Positions 25,157-34,142 of a DNA stretch of 64,000 bases are shown here, piece after piece. Each line of letters starts with the position of its first letter. The first letter of the stretch is position 1. The DNA lies in the NCBI RefSeq assembly GCF_014203895.1, contig NZ_JACHJY010000009.1, positions 372,001-436,000 on the forward strand, written 5' to 3'. The stretch is from Streptomyces nymphaeiformis. Its GTDB lineage: Bacteria > Actinomycetota > Actinomycetes > Streptomycetales > Streptomycetaceae. The translations under genes and the position numbers were made by a program. The notes under the pieces are model-generated. The model saw nothing but the letters and a program-made list of their open reading frames with translations, ran no database searches and was not told the origin of the DNA.

Positions 25157-26554
25157 TCAGCCCGTCACGACGGTCACTTCACCGATGCCGAGCGCACGCA
25201 CCGGCTCCGCGATCTGCGAAGCGTCGCCGACGAGCACGGTGACGAGCCGGTCCACCGGGAAGGCGCTGACCACGGCGGCCGTCGCCTCGACGGTGCCGGT
25301 CTCGGCCAGCCGCGCGTACAACTGGGCCTGGAAGTCGTCCGGGAGGTGCTGCTCCACCTGGTCGGCGAGCGTCCCGGCGACGGAGGCCGCCGTCTCGTAC
25401 TTGAGGGGCGCCACCCCCACCAGGTTCTGCACGGCCGTCTCCCGCTCGGCGTCCGTGAGGCCCTCGGCGGCGAGGGTGCGCAGCACCTTCCACAGGTCGT
25501 CGAGCGCCGGGCCCGTGTTGGGGGTGTCGACGGAGCCGCTGATGGCGAGCATCGACGCGCCGTTGCCCTCGGCGTCCGAGCGGAGCACCTGGCCGAAGGC
25601 CCGCACGCCGTACGTGTAGCCCTTCTCCTCGCGCAGGACCCGGTCCAGACGCGAGGTCAGGGTGCCGCCCAGGCAGTACGTGCCGAGGACCTGGGCCGGC
25701 CAGACGCCGTCGTGCCGGTCGGGGCCGACCCGGCCGATCAGCAGCTGCGTCTGAACGGCGCCGGGGCGGTCCACGATGACGACCCGTCCGGTGTCGTCGG
25801 CGGTGATCGGCGGCATCGGGAGCGGCTCGGCCGGCTCACCGGTCCAGGCGCCCAGCGTCTCGGCGAGGACCTTCTCCAGGTCGACGCCCGTCAGGTCGCC
25901 GACGACCACGGCGGTGGCCGTGCCGGGCCGGACGTACGCCTCGAAGAAGGCGCGGACGGCGGCGGCGTCGATCGCGGCGACGGTCTCCTCGGTGCCCTGG
26001 CGCGGCCGGGACATCCGGGACTCGGCCGGGAACAGCTCCTTGGAGAGCTGCTTGGCGGCGCGGCGCCCCGGGTTGGCCGTCTCGTGCGGGATCTCGTCGA
26101 GACGGTTGCGCACCAGGCGCTCGATCTCGGTGTCCAGGAACGCCGGGGCGATGAGGGCCTCGGAGAGCAGCCCGAGCGCCTTGGGCAGCCGGGAGACCGG
26201 GACCTCGAGGGAGACCCGTACGCCCGGGTGGTCGGCGTGCGCGTCGAGCGTGGCGCCGCAGCGCTCCAGCTCGGCCGCGAACTCCTCGGCGCTGTGCTGG
26301 TCGGTGCCCTCGGAGAGCGCGCGGGCCATGATGGTCGCGACACCGTCGAGACCGGCGGGCTCGGCGTCCAGCGGGGCCGGCAGGAAGATCTCCACGGCGA
26401 CGACCTGCTGGCCGGGGCGGTGGCTGGTGAGCACGGTCAGCCCGTTGTCCAGCGTGCCGCGGTCCGGGGCCGGGAAGGCCCACGGCTTCGCGGCGCCCGG
26501 CTGGGGCTGCGGGTGGAAGTCCATGCTCGTCAAAGACACGGCGGCGTCGGTCAC
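25157..26554 (-). CDS. M16-family protein lacking the zinc motif (partner subunit)
   Basis: 465 residues from GTG 26554. It has the M16 fold throughout (LDNGLTVLTSHRPGQQVVAVEIFLP at the start is typical) but no HxxEH. The equivalent region reads GVATIMARALSEGTDQHSAEEF, so the zinc ligands are absent. Inactive M16 halves pair with an active half to form the closed peptidase chamber, as in mitochondrial processing peptidase and PqqF/G-like pairs. Its start overlaps the upstream gene's stop (GTGA), consistent with equal synthesis of the two subunits. Confidence 0.9.
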   Translation of the reverse strand: MTDAAVSLTSMDFHPQPQPGAAKPWAFPAPDRGTLDNGLTVLTSHRPGQQVVAVEIFLPAPLDAEPAGLDGVATIMARALSEGTDQHSAEEFAAELERCGATLDAHADHPGVRVSLEVPVSRLPKALGLLSEALIAPAFLDTEIERLVRNRLDEIPHETANPGRRAAKQLSKELFPAESRMSRPRQGTEETVAAIDAAAVRAFFEAYVRPGTATAVVVGDLTGVDLEKVLAETLGAWTGEPAEPLPMPPITADDTGRVVIVDRPGAVQTQLLIGRVGPDRHDGVWPAQVLGTYCLGGTLTSRLDRVLREEKGYTYGVRAFGQVLRSDAEGNGASMLAISGSVDTPNTGPALDDLWKVLRTLAAEGLTDAERETAVQNLVGVAPLKYETAASVAGTLADQVEQHLPDDFQAQLYARLAETGTVEATAAVVSAFPVDRLVTVLVGDASQIAEPVRALGIGEVTVVTG

Positions 26555-27906
26555 TGGTCCGCTCCCTCTTCGTCATCGCCGTCGGCGTTGTCGCTCTGCT
26601 CGGTCGCCAGGGGCTCGTAGACGAGCACCGCGCGGTTGTCGGGGCGCAGCTTGGCCGCGGCGGCCTCGCGCACCTCGTCGGCGGTGATGTCCAGGACGCG
26701 GTCGACGGCGGTCAGGGCGAGCTGCGGGTCGCCGAACAGCACGGCGAACCGGCACAGTTCGTCGGCGCGGCCCGCGACCGTGCCGAGCCGGTCCAGCCAC
26801 TCGCGCTCCAACTGGGCCTGCGCGCGCTCCATCTCCTCGGGCGTGGGGCCCTCGGCGGCGAACCGGGCGAGCTCCTCGTCGACGGCGGCCTCGATCTGCG
26901 GGACCTCGACGCCTCCGGAGGTCTTGACGTCGAGCCAGCCCAGCGAGGGCGCCCCGGCGAGCCGCAGCAGGCCGAAGCCGGCGGCGACGGCCGTACGGTC
27001 ACGGCGGACCAGACGGTTGTGCAGACGGGAGGACTCCCCGCCGCCCAGGACCGTCAGGGCCAGGTCGGCGGCGTCGCACGCGCGCGTGCCGTCGTGCGGC
27101 AGGCGGTAGGCGGCCATCAGCGCACGGGCCGGGACCTCCTCCTCGACGACCTCGCGCAGCTGCTCGCCGATGACCTCGGGCAGCTCGCCGGAGCGCGGCT
27201 CGGGCTTGCCGTCGTGGGCGGGGATGGAGCCGAAGTACTTCTCGACCCAGGCGAGCGTCTGCACCGGGTCGATGTCGCCGACGACCGACAGCACCGCGTT
27301 GTTCGGGGCGTAGTACGTGCGGAAGAAGTTCCGCGCGTCCTCCAGGGTGGCCGCGTCCAGGTCGGCCATGGAACCGATCGGCGTGTGGTGGTACGGGTGG
27401 CCCTCCGGGTAGGCGAGGGCGGTCAGCCGCTCGAAGGCCGTGCCGTACGGCACGTTGTCGTAGCGCTGGCGGCGCTCGTTCTTGACGACGTCGCGCTGGT
27501 TCTCCATGGACTCGTCGTCCAGGGCGGCGAGCAGCGAGCCCATGCGGTCGGCCTCCAGCCAGAGCGCGAGCTCCAGCTGGTGCGCGGGCATGGTCTCGAA
27601 GTAGTTGGTGCGCTCGAAGCTCGTCGTGCCGTTGAGCGAACCGCCGGCGCCCTGCACCAGCTCGAAGTGGCCGTTGCCGTGCACCTGCTTCGAGCCCTGG
27701 AACATCAGGTGCTCGAAGAGGTGGGCGAGGCCCGTGCGGCCCTTGACCTCGTGGCGCGAGCCGACGTCGTACCAGAGGCAGACCGCGGCGACCGGGGTCA
27801 GGTGGTCCTCGGAGAGCACCACGCGCAGGCCGTTCGCCAACCGGTGCTCGGTCGCTGTCAGGCCGCCGGAGCCGGCCTCGGCCGTGGCCGTGTGACCCAT
27901 GGGCAT
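26551..27906 (-). CDS. M16-family zinc metallopeptidase (catalytic subunit)
   Basis: 451 residues from ATG 27906, behind GAAGGGA. ATG 27900 is a second choice. The inverted zinc motif HLFEH lies at 62-66, with a downstream glutamate region (MENQRDVVKNERRQ) supplying the third ligand. The rest is a two-domain M16 half. It has no signal peptide, so it probably works in the cytoplasm on peptides, with the inactive partner encoded next. It is divergent from parC across about 180 bp. Confidence 0.92.
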   Translation of the reverse strand: MPMGHTATAEAGSGGLTATEHRLANGLRVVLSEDHLTPVAAVCLWYDVGSRHEVKGRTGLAHLFEHLMFQGSKQVHGNGHFELVQGAGGSLNGTTSFERTNYFETMPAHQLELALWLEADRMGSLLAALDDESMENQRDVVKNERRQRYDNVPYGTAFERLTALAYPEGHPYHHTPIGSMADLDAATLEDARNFFRTYYAPNNAVLSVVGDIDPVQTLAWVEKYFGSIPAHDGKPEPRSGELPEVIGEQLREVVEEEVPARALMAAYRLPHDGTRACDAADLALTVLGGGESSRLHNRLVRRDRTAVAAGFGLLRLAGAPSLGWLDVKTSGGVEVPQIEAAVDEELARFAAEGPTPEEMERAQAQLEREWLDRLGTVAGRADELCRFAVLFGDPQLALTAVDRVLDITADEVREAAAAKLRPDNRAVLVYEPLATEQSDNADGDDEEGADQ

Positions 27907-28087
27907 GTACGTCCCTTCGATCGCGATGTGAAAAAGTCCTGCCACTGTATGCAAGCGCGCCGACACCTGGCGAAGTTCCCGGACCTTCGTGATGTCCCTC
28001 TTCCGGGTCGCGGTCGGCGTTGTCGGTGGCACGGTCCACAATGGTCCGCGTCAGATCAACCTTGTTGGTGAAGGAGCCGCAGCCGCG

Positions 28088-30544
28088 ATGGCCCGCCGCA
28101 GCACGAAGACACCGCCGCCGGACGACGCGTTCGAGGAGCGAATCCTCGACATCGACGTCGTCGACGAGATGCAGGGCTCCTTCCTCGAGTACGCGTACTC
28201 GGTGATCTACTCGCGCGCCCTCCCCGACGCCCGCGACGGCATGAAGCCCGTCCAGCGGCGCATCGTCTACCAGATGGGCGAGATGGGACTCCGTCCCGAC
28301 CGCGGCTTCGTCAAGTGCGCCCGTGTCGTCGGCGAGGTGATGGGCAAGCTCCACCCGCACGGCGACGCGTCGATCTACGACGCGATGGTCCGCATGGCCC
28401 AGTCCTTCTCCATGCGCCTCCCCCTCGTCGACGGCCACGGCAACTTCGGCTCCCTGGGCAACGACGACCCGCCGGCCGCCATGCGGTACACCGAGTCGCG
28501 GATGGCCCCGGCCGCGCTGCTCATGACCGAGTCCATCGACGAGGACACGGTCGACTTCGCGCCGAACTACGACGGCCAGGAGCAGGAGCCGGTCGCGCTC
28601 CCCGCGGCCTACCCGAACCTGCTGGTCAACGGCGCGTCCGGAATCGCGGTCGGCATGGCGACGAACATGCCCCCGCACAACCTGGGCGAGGTCGTCGCGG
28701 CCGCCCGCCACCTGATCCGCTACCCCAACGCCGACCTCGAGGCGCTGATGCGCTTCGTGCCCGGCCCCGACCTGCCGACCGGCGGCCGGATCGTCGGCCT
28801 CTCCGGCATCAAGGACGCGTACGCGTCGGGCCGCGGCTCCTTCAAGATCCGCGCCACCGCGACCGTGGAGACCGTCACGGCGCGCCGCAAGGGCATCGTC
28901 GTGACCGAGCTGCCCTTCACGGTCGGCCCCGAGAAGGTCGTCTCCAAGATCAAGGACCTGGTCGGCTCCAAGAAGCTCCAGGGCATCGCGGACGTCAAGG
29001 ACCTCACCGACCGCAGCCACGGCCTCCGCCTGGTCATCGAGATCAAGAACGGCTTCGTGCCCGAGGCGGTCCTGGAGCAGCTCTACAAGCTGACGCCGAT
29101 GGAGGAGTCCTTCGGCATCAACAACGTGGCGCTGGTCGACGGACAGCCGCTCACCCTCGGCCTCAAGGAGCTCCTCGAGGTCTACCTCGACCACCGCTTC
29201 GAGGTGGTCAGGCGCCGCTCCGAGTTCCGCCGCACCAAGAAGCGCGACCGGCTCCACCTGGTCGAGGGCCTCCTCGTCGCGCTCCTCGACATCGACGAGG
29301 TCATCCGGCTCATCCGCGAGAGCGAGAACTCCGCCCAGGCCAAGGAGCGCCTGATGGAGCGCTTCTCCCTGAGCGAGATCCAGACGCAGTACATCCTGGA
29401 CACCCCGCTGCGCCGCCTCACCAAGTTCGACCGCCTTGAACTGGAGAGCGAGCGCGACCGCCTCAACGGCGAGATCGACGAGCTGACCGGGATCCTCGAC
29501 TCCGACGCGGAGCTGCGCAAGCTGGTCTCGGCGGAGCTGGCCGCCGTCGCCAAGAAGTTCGCCACGGACCGGCGGACGGTCCTCCTGGAATCGGCGGGCG
29601 CGCCCGTAGCCGCCGTGTCCCTCGAGGTCGCGGACGACCCGTGCCGGGTGCTGCTCTCCTCGACGGGCCTGCTGGCCCGCACGGTGACCGAGCACCTCCC
29701 GCCCGTGACGGACGGCAAGCGCGCCAAGCACGACGCGATCGTCTCGACGGTCGCCGCCACCCAGCGCGGTGACGTCGGCGCGGTGACCTCGGCCGGCCGG
29801 CTGCTGCGGATCGCGGTGATCGACCTTCCGCAGCTCCCGGACACCGCGACCGCCCCGAACCTCGCGGGCGGCGCGCCGCTCTCCGAGTTCCTCTCCCTGG
29901 AGGCGGACGAGACGGTGGTCTGCCTGACCACCCTCGAGGAGTCCTCGCCGGGCCTCGCCCTCGGCACGCTGCAGGGCGTCGTGAAGCGCGTCGTGCCGGA
30001 CTACCCGGCGAACAAGGAAGAGCTGGAGGTCATCACCCTCAAGGACGGTGACCGGATCGTCGGCGCGACGGAGCTGCAGACGGGCGAGGAGGACCTCGTC
30101 TTCATCACCTCCGACGCCCAGCTGCTGCGCTACCAGGCCTCGCAGGTGCGGCCCCAGGGCCGCCCGGCGGGCGGCATGGCGGGCATCAAGCTCACCGCGG
30201 GCGCCGAGGTCATCTCGTTCACGGCCGTCGACCCGGCGTCGGACGCCGTCGTCTTCACCGTGGCGGGCTCCACCGGCACCCTGGACTCCTCGGCGGGCAC
30301 GTCGGCGAAGCTGACCCCCTTCGACCAGTACCCGCGCAAGGGCCGCGCGACCGGCGGCGTCCGCTGCCAGCGCTTCCTGAAGGGCGAGGACGTCCTGACC
30401 CTGGCCTGGGCGGGCCCCACCCCGGCCCACGCCGCCCAGAAGAACGGCACCCCGGTCGACCTCCCCACCCCGGACCCCCGCCGCGACGGCTCGGGCACCC
30501 CCCTCCCGAAGCCGATCGACGTGGTGGCGGGCCCGGCGAGCTAG
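28088..30544 (+). CDS. parC: DNA topoisomerase IV subunit A
   Basis: 818 residues from ATG 28088 (AAGGAG at 28071-28076). Breaks and rejoins DNA strands to unlink daughter chromosomes. The catalytic tyrosine is Y134 in AAMRYTESRMA. The quinolone-resistance-determining region HPHGDASIYDAMV (89-101) is intact, and GyrA-type beta-pinwheel blades fill the C-terminal third. I call ParC rather than GyrA because parE lies about 8 kb away at 38.5 kb and the real gyrA normally sits near oriC. Its TAG overlaps the convergent CobW stop in a single CTAG. Confidence 0.93.
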   Translation: MARRSTKTPPPDDAFEERILDIDVVDEMQGSFLEYAYSVIYSRALPDARDGMKPVQRRIVYQMGEMGLRPDRGFVKCARVVGEVMGKLHPHGDASIYDAMVRMAQSFSMRLPLVDGHGNFGSLGNDDPPAAMRYTESRMAPAALLMTESIDEDTVDFAPNYDGQEQEPVALPAAYPNLLVNGASGIAVGMATNMPPHNLGEVVAAARHLIRYPNADLEALMRFVPGPDLPTGGRIVGLSGIKDAYASGRGSFKIRATATVETVTARRKGIVVTELPFTVGPEKVVSKIKDLVGSKKLQGIADVKDLTDRSHGLRLVIEIKNGFVPEAVLEQLYKLTPMEESFGINNVALVDGQPLTLGLKELLEVYLDHRFEVVRRRSEFRRTKKRDRLHLVEGLLVALLDIDEVIRLIRESENSAQAKERLMERFSLSEIQTQYILDTPLRRLTKFDRLELESERDRLNGEIDELTGILDSDAELRKLVSAELAAVAKKFATDRRTVLLESAGAPVAAVSLEVADDPCRVLLSSTGLLARTVTEHLPPVTDGKRAKHDAIVSTVAATQRGDVGAVTSAGRLLRIAVIDLPQLPDTATAPNLAGGAPLSEFLSLEADETVVCLTTLEESSPGLALGTLQGVVKRVVPDYPANKEELEVITLKDGDRIVGATELQTGEEDLVFITSDAQLLRYQASQVRPQGRPAGGMAGIKLTAGAEVISFTAVDPASDAVVFTVAGSTGTLDSSAGTSAKLTPFDQYPRKGRATGGVRCQRFLKGEDVLTLAWAGPTPAHAAQKNGTPVDLPTPDPRRDGSGTPLPKPIDVVAGPAS

Positions 30545-31593
30545 GACTCGTCAGGCTCCTCTTCCGTCCGCTGCACGTACCGCAGGACGCCCCACATGCT
30601 GTGTTCGTCGGGGGTGTCCTGCGGGCCGTTCAGTTCGCAGGCGGCGAGTTCCTTGCGCAGGGCGGACGCGTCGGTGCCGGAGCCGATCAGGACGAGTTGG
30701 GTGAGGCGTTCCTCGCCGGCGGGCCAGGGTTCGGGGTAGAAGCGCAGGAAACGGCCGACGGCGTGTACGGCGTAGCGGTTGGCCGGGTCGGCGGGGCCGA
30801 GGTCGACGAAGCCCTTGATCCGGTAGAGGCCCTCGGGGCGCGAGTCGAGGAAGGCCATCAGGCGGCGCGGGTGCAGCGGCGTCGAGGACGTCACCGAGAG
30901 GCTCTCGTAGGCCGCGTGCGGATGGGCGTGGTCGTCGTCCTCGGAGCCGTACAGGATGTCCTCGATCGACATCTGGCCCTCGATCTCGCCCTCCGGTGCG
31001 ACCCGGTCGAAGAGCAGCTCCGGATCGACGCGCCCGTGGGAGGCCTCGACCACGGCGGCGCGCCCGGCGAGCGCGGCCACCGTCTTCCGTACGCTCCGCA
31101 GCTCGTCCTCCGCCACCCGGTCCGCCTTGTTGACGACGACGAGGTCGGCGAGGGCGAGGTGCCGGTCGGTCCCGGGGTGCCGCTGCCAGGTGGCCTCGAA
31201 CTCGGCCGCGTCGACGACCTGGACGAGTCCCCCGTACACGACCCGCTCGTTCTCGCTGGCGAGCACCATGCGGACCAGCTCCTCCGGCTCCGCGAGCCCG
31301 CTCGCCTCGATCACGATCACGTCGAGCCGGGACTCGGGCCGGGTGAGGACCTCCAGGTACTCGTCGAGCTCGCCGGCGTCGACGGCGCAGCACAGGCAGC
31401 CGTTGCCGAGGGAGACGGTGGACCCGACCTGGCCGGCGACGGTCATCGCGTCGATGCCGATGTCACCGAAGTCGTTGACCATGACTCCGATGCGGGTGCC
31501 CCGGGCGCTGCGCAGCAGATGGTTGAGGAGCGTGGTCTTCCCGGCCCCGAGAAACCCGGCCAGGACGACGACGGGGATCTGCTGCGTGGTCAA
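30541..31593 (-). CDS. CobW/COG0523-family GTPase (metallochaperone)
   Basis: 350 residues from TTG 31593, 8 nt after GGAGG. The in-frame GTG at 31623 has no such site. The G1 loop is GFLGAGKTT (13-21), the metal site is GNGCLCC (63-69), and G4 is NKAD. A His/Asp-rich loop (DDDHAHPH) lies near residue 230, and the CobW C-terminal domain follows. COG0523 GTPases deliver zinc or other metals. A CxCC motif and a histidine loop favour zinc, but no Zur box is visible in the leader. It is convergent with parC and shares the CTAG stop. Confidence 0.9.
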   Translation of the reverse strand: MTTQQIPVVVLAGFLGAGKTTLLNHLLRSARGTRIGVMVNDFGDIGIDAMTVAGQVGSTVSLGNGCLCCAVDAGELDEYLEVLTRPESRLDVIVIEASGLAEPEELVRMVLASENERVVYGGLVQVVDAAEFEATWQRHPGTDRHLALADLVVVNKADRVAEDELRSVRKTVAALAGRAAVVEASHGRVDPELLFDRVAPEGEIEGQMSIEDILYGSEDDDHAHPHAAYESLSVTSSTPLHPRRLMAFLDSRPEGLYRIKGFVDLGPADPANRYAVHAVGRFLRFYPEPWPAGEERLTQLVLIGSGTDASALRKELAACELNGPQDTPDEHSMWGVLRYVQRTEEEPDES

Positions 31594-31712
31594 GGGACGT
31601 GCCTCCGGTTCCTTCGGTCCCACGGCCGTGGGCGCCGTGGGCAGCCCCCAGAATAGGCGCCCGTTCCGTCACCATTTCCGGTCCCGGGGCGCGGCCGCTT
31701 ACGGTTTCCGGC

Positions 31713-33419
31713 ATGAGCCCCGCACAGACCAGCCCGCCGCGCGCCCGCGCGCGCCGTCGGCGGTTCGGGTGGCCGCAGCGGGTGTTCTCGCAGGTCCTGC
31801 TGATGCAGCTGGCCATCGCGACCGGTGTGACCGTCCTCGCCACCGGCCTGTTCCTCGCCCCGCTGAGCGCCCAGCTCGACGACCAGGCCATGCGGCGGGC
31901 CCTCGCCATCGCCGGGACCACCGCGTCGCCCCGGCTCGCCGCGGACCTCACCGGCAGCCGGCCGTCCGCGCGGGGCCCGGTCCAGACGGAGGCGGAGCGG
32001 ATCAGGACCTCCACGGGCGCCGAGTACGTCGTGGTCATGGACACGCGCGGGGTGCGCTGGTCGCACACCGACCCCGCGCAGATCGGCAGGCTCGTCTCCA
32101 CCGACCCGAGCGCCGTCCTCGCCGGGCACGAGGTGATGGAGATCGACAGCGGCACCCTGGGCCGCTCGGCGCGCGGCAAGGTGCCGCTGCGGGACGCCGA
32201 CGAGCGGATCGTCGGCGCGGTCTCCGTCGGCATCGAGTACGACAGCGTCCGCGACCGGCTCCTCGCCGCCATCCCCGGCCTGCTGGCCTACGCGGGCGGC
32301 GCGCTCGCGGCCGGGGCGCTCGCCGCCTATCTGATCTCCCGGCGGCTCCAGCGCCAGACCCACGACCTGGCCTTCTCCGACATCTCCGCGCTGCTCGCCG
32401 AACGCGAGGCCATGCTGCACGGCATCCGCGAGGGCGTCGTGGCCCTCGACCGCAACGGCTCCGTCCGTCTCATGAACGACGAGGCACAGCGGCTCCTCGG
32501 CCTCGGCCCCGAGGCGGCGGGCCGGCCGCTCGACGAGGTCCTCGGCGGGGGCCGTACCGCCGACGTCCTCGCGGGCCGGGTCACCGGCGAGGACCTGCTC
32601 ACCGTCCGGGGGCACCGGGTCCTGATCGCCAACCGGATGCCCACGCACGACGGCGGCGCCGTGGCGACCCTCCGCGACCGCACCGAACTGGAACGCCTCG
32701 GACGCGAGCTCGACTCCACCCGCGGCCTGATCGACGCGCTCCGCGCCCAGGACCACGAGCACGCCAACCGGTTGCACACCCTCCTCGGCCTCCTGGAGCT
32801 GGAGATGCACGAGGAGGCGGTCGAGTTCGTCACGGAGGTCGTCGGCGTGCACCGGGCCACCGCCGAGCAGGTCACGGAGAAGGTCCACGATCCGCTCCTC
32901 GCCGCGCTTCTGGTCGGGAAGGCGACCGTCGCCGCCGAGCGGGGCGTCTCGCTGCGGCTCGCACCCGACTCCCTGCTGCCGGACCGACTCGTCGACCCGC
33001 GCGAACTGGTCACCGTCGTCGGCAATCTGGTCGACAACGCCCTGGACGCCGTCGCCGGCACCCCCGGCGCCCGCGTCGAGGTCTCCTTCCTCGCCGACGG
33101 CCGTACGGTGGTGCTGCGGGTCACGGACAGTGGCCCGGGCGTCCCCGAGGACCGTCGAGAGCTGATCTTCACCGAAGGCTGGACGACGAAGGAGCTGCCG
33201 TCCCACGGGAAGCGCGGGCTCGGCCTCGCCCTGGTGCGCCGGCTCGCCGAGCGCCGGGGCGGCACCGCCGAGGTGGCCGACGGTCCCGAGGGCGGCGCGG
33301 TGTTCACGGTCGTCCTCCCGGACGCCCTGACCGAGCCGGGGCCCACCGAGCCGGGGCCCACCGGGCCGGAACCGGCTTCGGACCGCTCTTCGGACCGCTC
33401 TGAGGAGGCGTCGCGATGA
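31713..33419 (+). CDS. CitA/DcuS-type sensor histidine kinase
   Basis: 568 residues from ATG 31713. No clear ribosome binding site is seen. Membrane helices lie at about 26-50 and 185-207 and enclose an extracytoplasmic PAS-like sensor domain. A cytoplasmic PAS domain covers about 232-325. The phospho-acceptor is probably H348 in RAQDHEHANRLHTLLGLLE, a typical DcuS/CitA box. The ATPase domain has VVGNLVDNALDA, DSGPGV and GKRGLGLALV. The tail contains short repeats (EPGPT twice, SDRS twice). Such kinases sense C4-dicarboxylates or citrate. It overlaps the regulator gene by ATGA. Confidence 0.92.
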   Translation: MSPAQTSPPRARARRRRFGWPQRVFSQVLLMQLAIATGVTVLATGLFLAPLSAQLDDQAMRRALAIAGTTASPRLAADLTGSRPSARGPVQTEAERIRTSTGAEYVVVMDTRGVRWSHTDPAQIGRLVSTDPSAVLAGHEVMEIDSGTLGRSARGKVPLRDADERIVGAVSVGIEYDSVRDRLLAAIPGLLAYAGGALAAGALAAYLISRRLQRQTHDLAFSDISALLAEREAMLHGIREGVVALDRNGSVRLMNDEAQRLLGLGPEAAGRPLDEVLGGGRTADVLAGRVTGEDLLTVRGHRVLIANRMPTHDGGAVATLRDRTELERLGRELDSTRGLIDALRAQDHEHANRLHTLLGLLELEMHEEAVEFVTEVVGVHRATAEQVTEKVHDPLLAALLVGKATVAAERGVSLRLAPDSLLPDRLVDPRELVTVVGNLVDNALDAVAGTPGARVEVSFLADGRTVVLRVTDSGPGVPEDRRELIFTEGWTTKELPSHGKRGLGLALVRRLAERRGGTAEVADGPEGGAVFTVVLPDALTEPGPTEPGPTGPEPASDRSSDRSEEASR

Positions 33420-34105
33420 TCGACGTGCTCGTGGTGGACGACGACGTGCTGGTCGCGCGGATCAACGCCGCCTATGTCGCCAAAGTGCCCGGCTTCCGGG
33501 TGGTCGCCACCGCCCACTCGACCGCCGAGGCACTCGCCGCTCTGGACGGACAGCCGGTCGACCTGATCCTCCTGGACCACTACCTGCCCGACGAGAACGG
33601 ACTCGCGGCCGTACGGGAGCTCCGCGCCCGTGGCCATCAGTGCGACGTGATCATGGTGACGGCGGCCCGTGACGTGGCCACCGTGCAGTCGGCGATGCGG
33701 CACGGCGCGCTCCAGTACCTGGTCAAGCCGTTCAACTTCGCCGGGCTCCGCGCCAAGCTGGAGGCGTACGCCACGCTCCGCCGCACCCTGGAGAGCGGCG
33801 GCGAGGCGGAGCAGGCCGAGGTGGACCGGATCTTCGGGGTCCTGTCGGCGGGCGCCGTCACCCCCGACCTCCCCAAGGGCCACTCCCCCACCACCGCCGA
33901 GGTGGTCCGGCAGGTACTGCTCGCGGCCGGCGGACCGCTGTCCGCCCAGGAGATCGCCGAGCGGGCCGGCGTCAGCCGCCAGACCGCCCAGCGCTACCTC
34001 AAGCTCCTGGAACGCACCGGGCGGGTGCGCCTCTCCCTCCGGTACGGGGAGACCGGCCGCCCCGAGCACCGGTACGCCTGGGCGAGCTCACCGACCGGCG
34101 GCTGA
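33416..34105 (+). CDS. CitB/DcuR-type response regulator
   Basis: 229 residues from ATG 33416, overlapping the kinase stop (ATGA). The receiver is about 1-120, with DDD at 8-10, phospho-site D54 in LILLDHYLP, and K in YLVKPF. The C-terminal helix-turn-helix (about 165-215) reads LSAQEIAERAGVSRQTAQRY. Its nearest likely target is the convergent symporter operon, which starts to be read from the far side. No shared operator was identified. Confidence 0.92.
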   Translation: MIDVLVVDDDVLVARINAAYVAKVPGFRVVATAHSTAEALAALDGQPVDLILLDHYLPDENGLAAVRELRARGHQCDVIMVTAARDVATVQSAMRHGALQYLVKPFNFAGLRAKLEAYATLRRTLESGGEAEQAEVDRIFGVLSAGAVTPDLPKGHSPTTAEVVRQVLLAAGGPLSAQEIAERAGVSRQTAQRYLKLLERTGRVRLSLRYGETGRPEHRYAWASSPTGG

Positions 34106-34142
34106 CGCCCGGGCCCGGACGGGTGGCCCAGCGACGGGACGG

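Noticed and set aside
26999..30430. An 1143-codon minus-strand frame opposite parC.
   Set aside because: parC is unambiguous on the other strand; the frame has no domain and no ribosome binding site.
28088..30544. Calling this gene gyrA.
   Set aside because: Neighbouring parE and the chromosomal context fit topoisomerase IV; gyrA usually adjoins gyrB near the origin.
31594..31712. A Zur box before the CobW-type gene.
   Set aside because: No TGAAAATGATTTTCA-like palindrome is present.
34106..34142. A terminator between the CitB-like gene and the symporter gene.
   Set aside because: Only a short GGGCC/GGCCC pairing is visible, which is common by chance here.
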